Shown here: positions 4,611 through 5,242 of the stretch, piece by piece | Position numbering within the stretch: the first letter of the stretch is position 1 | Layout: each line of letters begins with the position of its first letter | Assembly: GCA_022710025.1 (NCBI GenBank) | Contig: JAKLHS010000049.1 | Location: 1 to 5,242, forward strand | DNA: 5,242 nucleotides | Direction: 5' to 3' | From: Caldisericota bacterium | Lineage (GTDB): Bacteria > Caldisericota > Caldisericia > Cryosericales > Cryosericaceae | Made by a program: the position numbers and the translations under genes | The notes under the pieces: generated by a model | Seen by the model: only the letters and a program-made list of their open reading frames with translations | Databases searched by the model: none | Told to the model about the DNA's origin: nothing

Positions 4611-5072
4611 TTAGTGTGTGGCGTTCCCTTCGCGGGCGACCGCATGCCGGACCGCATCCTGCAAGGCGATCTCCTCTTCCTTGGACCAGGCACGTGCACC
4701 CGTCATCATCTGCATACCCCTCGCCTCCTGGATTGCCAGCAACAGTCCAAGGCTCATGTGCCCGTAGTCGGTCATGGGAGCCTCGAGCAGGAGCCTGCTG
4801 GCAAGCGTCTCGGGTTCGTTGGCCAGCGCCAGCCACGAGACATCGAACCGTTCAGTTCCAAGGTTCGCAAGCGTCTGCAGCAGCTCCTTGGAGCGGGGAG
4901 CAGCGCAGAGTGGCGTCACGTGCCTATCAGGTTTGACCCCGTACATCGAAAGGACGAGGAAGTTGCCGTCGTCGTCGCGTGCCCAGCAGAACACTGTGTT
5001 CATCGTGATCCCGCGGGCCAGGAGCGACAGGCAGGCGTTGAGGCTCGGCACCTGTTGTTCGAGGCCGCTCAC
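4611..5072 (-). CDS. Hypothetical protein, 153 aa
   Basis: The GTG at 5072 overlaps the TGA of the preceding gene by 4 bases (GTGA), and AGGGG lies 5 bases upstream of it, so the start is well supported. Codon third positions are strongly GC-biased. The protein looks like a soluble mixed alpha/beta fold. A strand-like stretch (NTVFCWARDDDGNFLVLSMY, about 25-44) is followed by helices around 62-74 and 105-118. A charged C-terminal helix begins at WSKEEEIALQDAVRHAVARE. There is no signal peptide, membrane segment or catalytic motif, and I do not recognise the family. It is translationally coupled to the gene on its right. Two micro-ORFs follow on its left. Confidence 0.88.
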   Translation of the reverse strand: MSGLEQQVPSLNACLSLLARGITMNTVFCWARDDDGNFLVLSMYGVKPDRHVTPLCAAPRSKELLQTLANLGTERFDVSWLALANEPETLASRLLLEAPMTDYGHMSLGLLLAIQEARGMQMMTGARAWSKEEEIALQDAVRHAVAREGNATH

Positions 5073-5242
5073 TGCTCCCCCTCGACCTTCAGCTCAAGGA
5101 CCAGCCTCAACTCGGCCCGCGAGTAGAGCCTGAACCAGTCGGGGCACCAGATCCACTCCCACGGGGCGAGTTCGCTTCGGGACTGTGCCATGTGGTTCAC
5201 CCAGTGCATGATGGTCATTCCCTCCCAGTGCCCCGACCTCCG
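5069..5242 (-). CDS. Trp-rich hypothetical protein, C-terminal end (open at right edge)
   Basis: Fifty-seven codons are visible, ending at TGA (5071-5069). An internal ATG at 5218 would give a 49-residue protein, with GGGAGG only 2 bases before it. The frame is open through the window edge, so the gene may be longer. Trp is frequent (HWVNHMA, then PWEWIWCPDW), and the tail is a Leu/Glu-rich helix (RAELRLVLELKVEGEQ). No family is recognised. The 4-base overlap with the 153-aa gene shows that the two are expressed together. Confidence 0.7.
   Translation of the reverse strand, partial: RRSGHWEGMTIMHWVNHMAQSRSELAPWEWIWCPDWFRLYSRAELRLVLELKVEGEQ

Noticed and set aside
4317..5126. Plus-strand frame of 269 codons
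   Set aside because: Mostly the antisense of the 153-aa gene and micro-ORFs. The composition is Arg/Pro/Ser/His-rich and there is no ribosome binding site.

Overview
The window looks like a GC-rich actinobacterial stretch. Codon third positions are mostly G or C in the longer frames, several starts are GTG, and most start sites carry strong AAGGAGG-type ribosome binding sites. One gene appears leaderless, and one leader carries a good match to a DtxR/IdeR-type iron box. The genus cannot be fixed from this sequence. I see no tRNA, rRNA, CRISPR array, insertion sequence or recognisable transposase or integrase. Every gene I can support lies on the minus strand, so transcription runs from right to left and both window edges cut through genes.

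Region 1 (5242 to 4435) begins with the end of a short gene. It overlaps by 4 bases (GTGA) a 153-residue protein of unknown function. Two micro-ORFs of 24 and 31 codons follow, joined by a TGATG stop/start overlap. They are either a coupled pair of tiny genes or one small gene broken by a frameshift.

Region 2 (4434 to 3207) is a 304-base control region followed by a 307-residue protein. The control region holds a near-consensus promoter (TTGACA, 16 bases, TATCAT), a palindrome at the expected transcription start, a DtxR/IdeR-like 19-base dyad and a hairpin. The protein appears to carry two spaced helix-turn-helix modules and is probably a DNA-binding protein.

Region 3 (3206 to 2672) is a 193-base gap with no supported gene, then a 113-residue protein whose -10 element sits 6 bases before the ATG, which suggests a leaderless mRNA.

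Region 4 (2671 to 1) starts with a 226-base gap whose end can fold into alternative hairpins. It leads into a run of same-direction genes that looks like an operon: a four-helix membrane protein resembling the DUF6804 family, a larger polytopic membrane protein, a two-helix membrane-anchored protein with a large soluble domain, and the start of a Trp-rich protein that leaves the window. The third gene has a strong ribosome binding site and ATG inside its own frame, exactly at the junction between membrane anchor and soluble domain.

The shared direction and short gaps suggest that the four leftmost genes act together, perhaps at the membrane, but no specific pathway can be named from sequence alone. 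I did not find a clear known defence, secretion or biosynthetic system. The most unusual features are the iron-box-like leader of the 307-residue gene, the micro-ORF pair and the internal start in the membrane-anchored gene.
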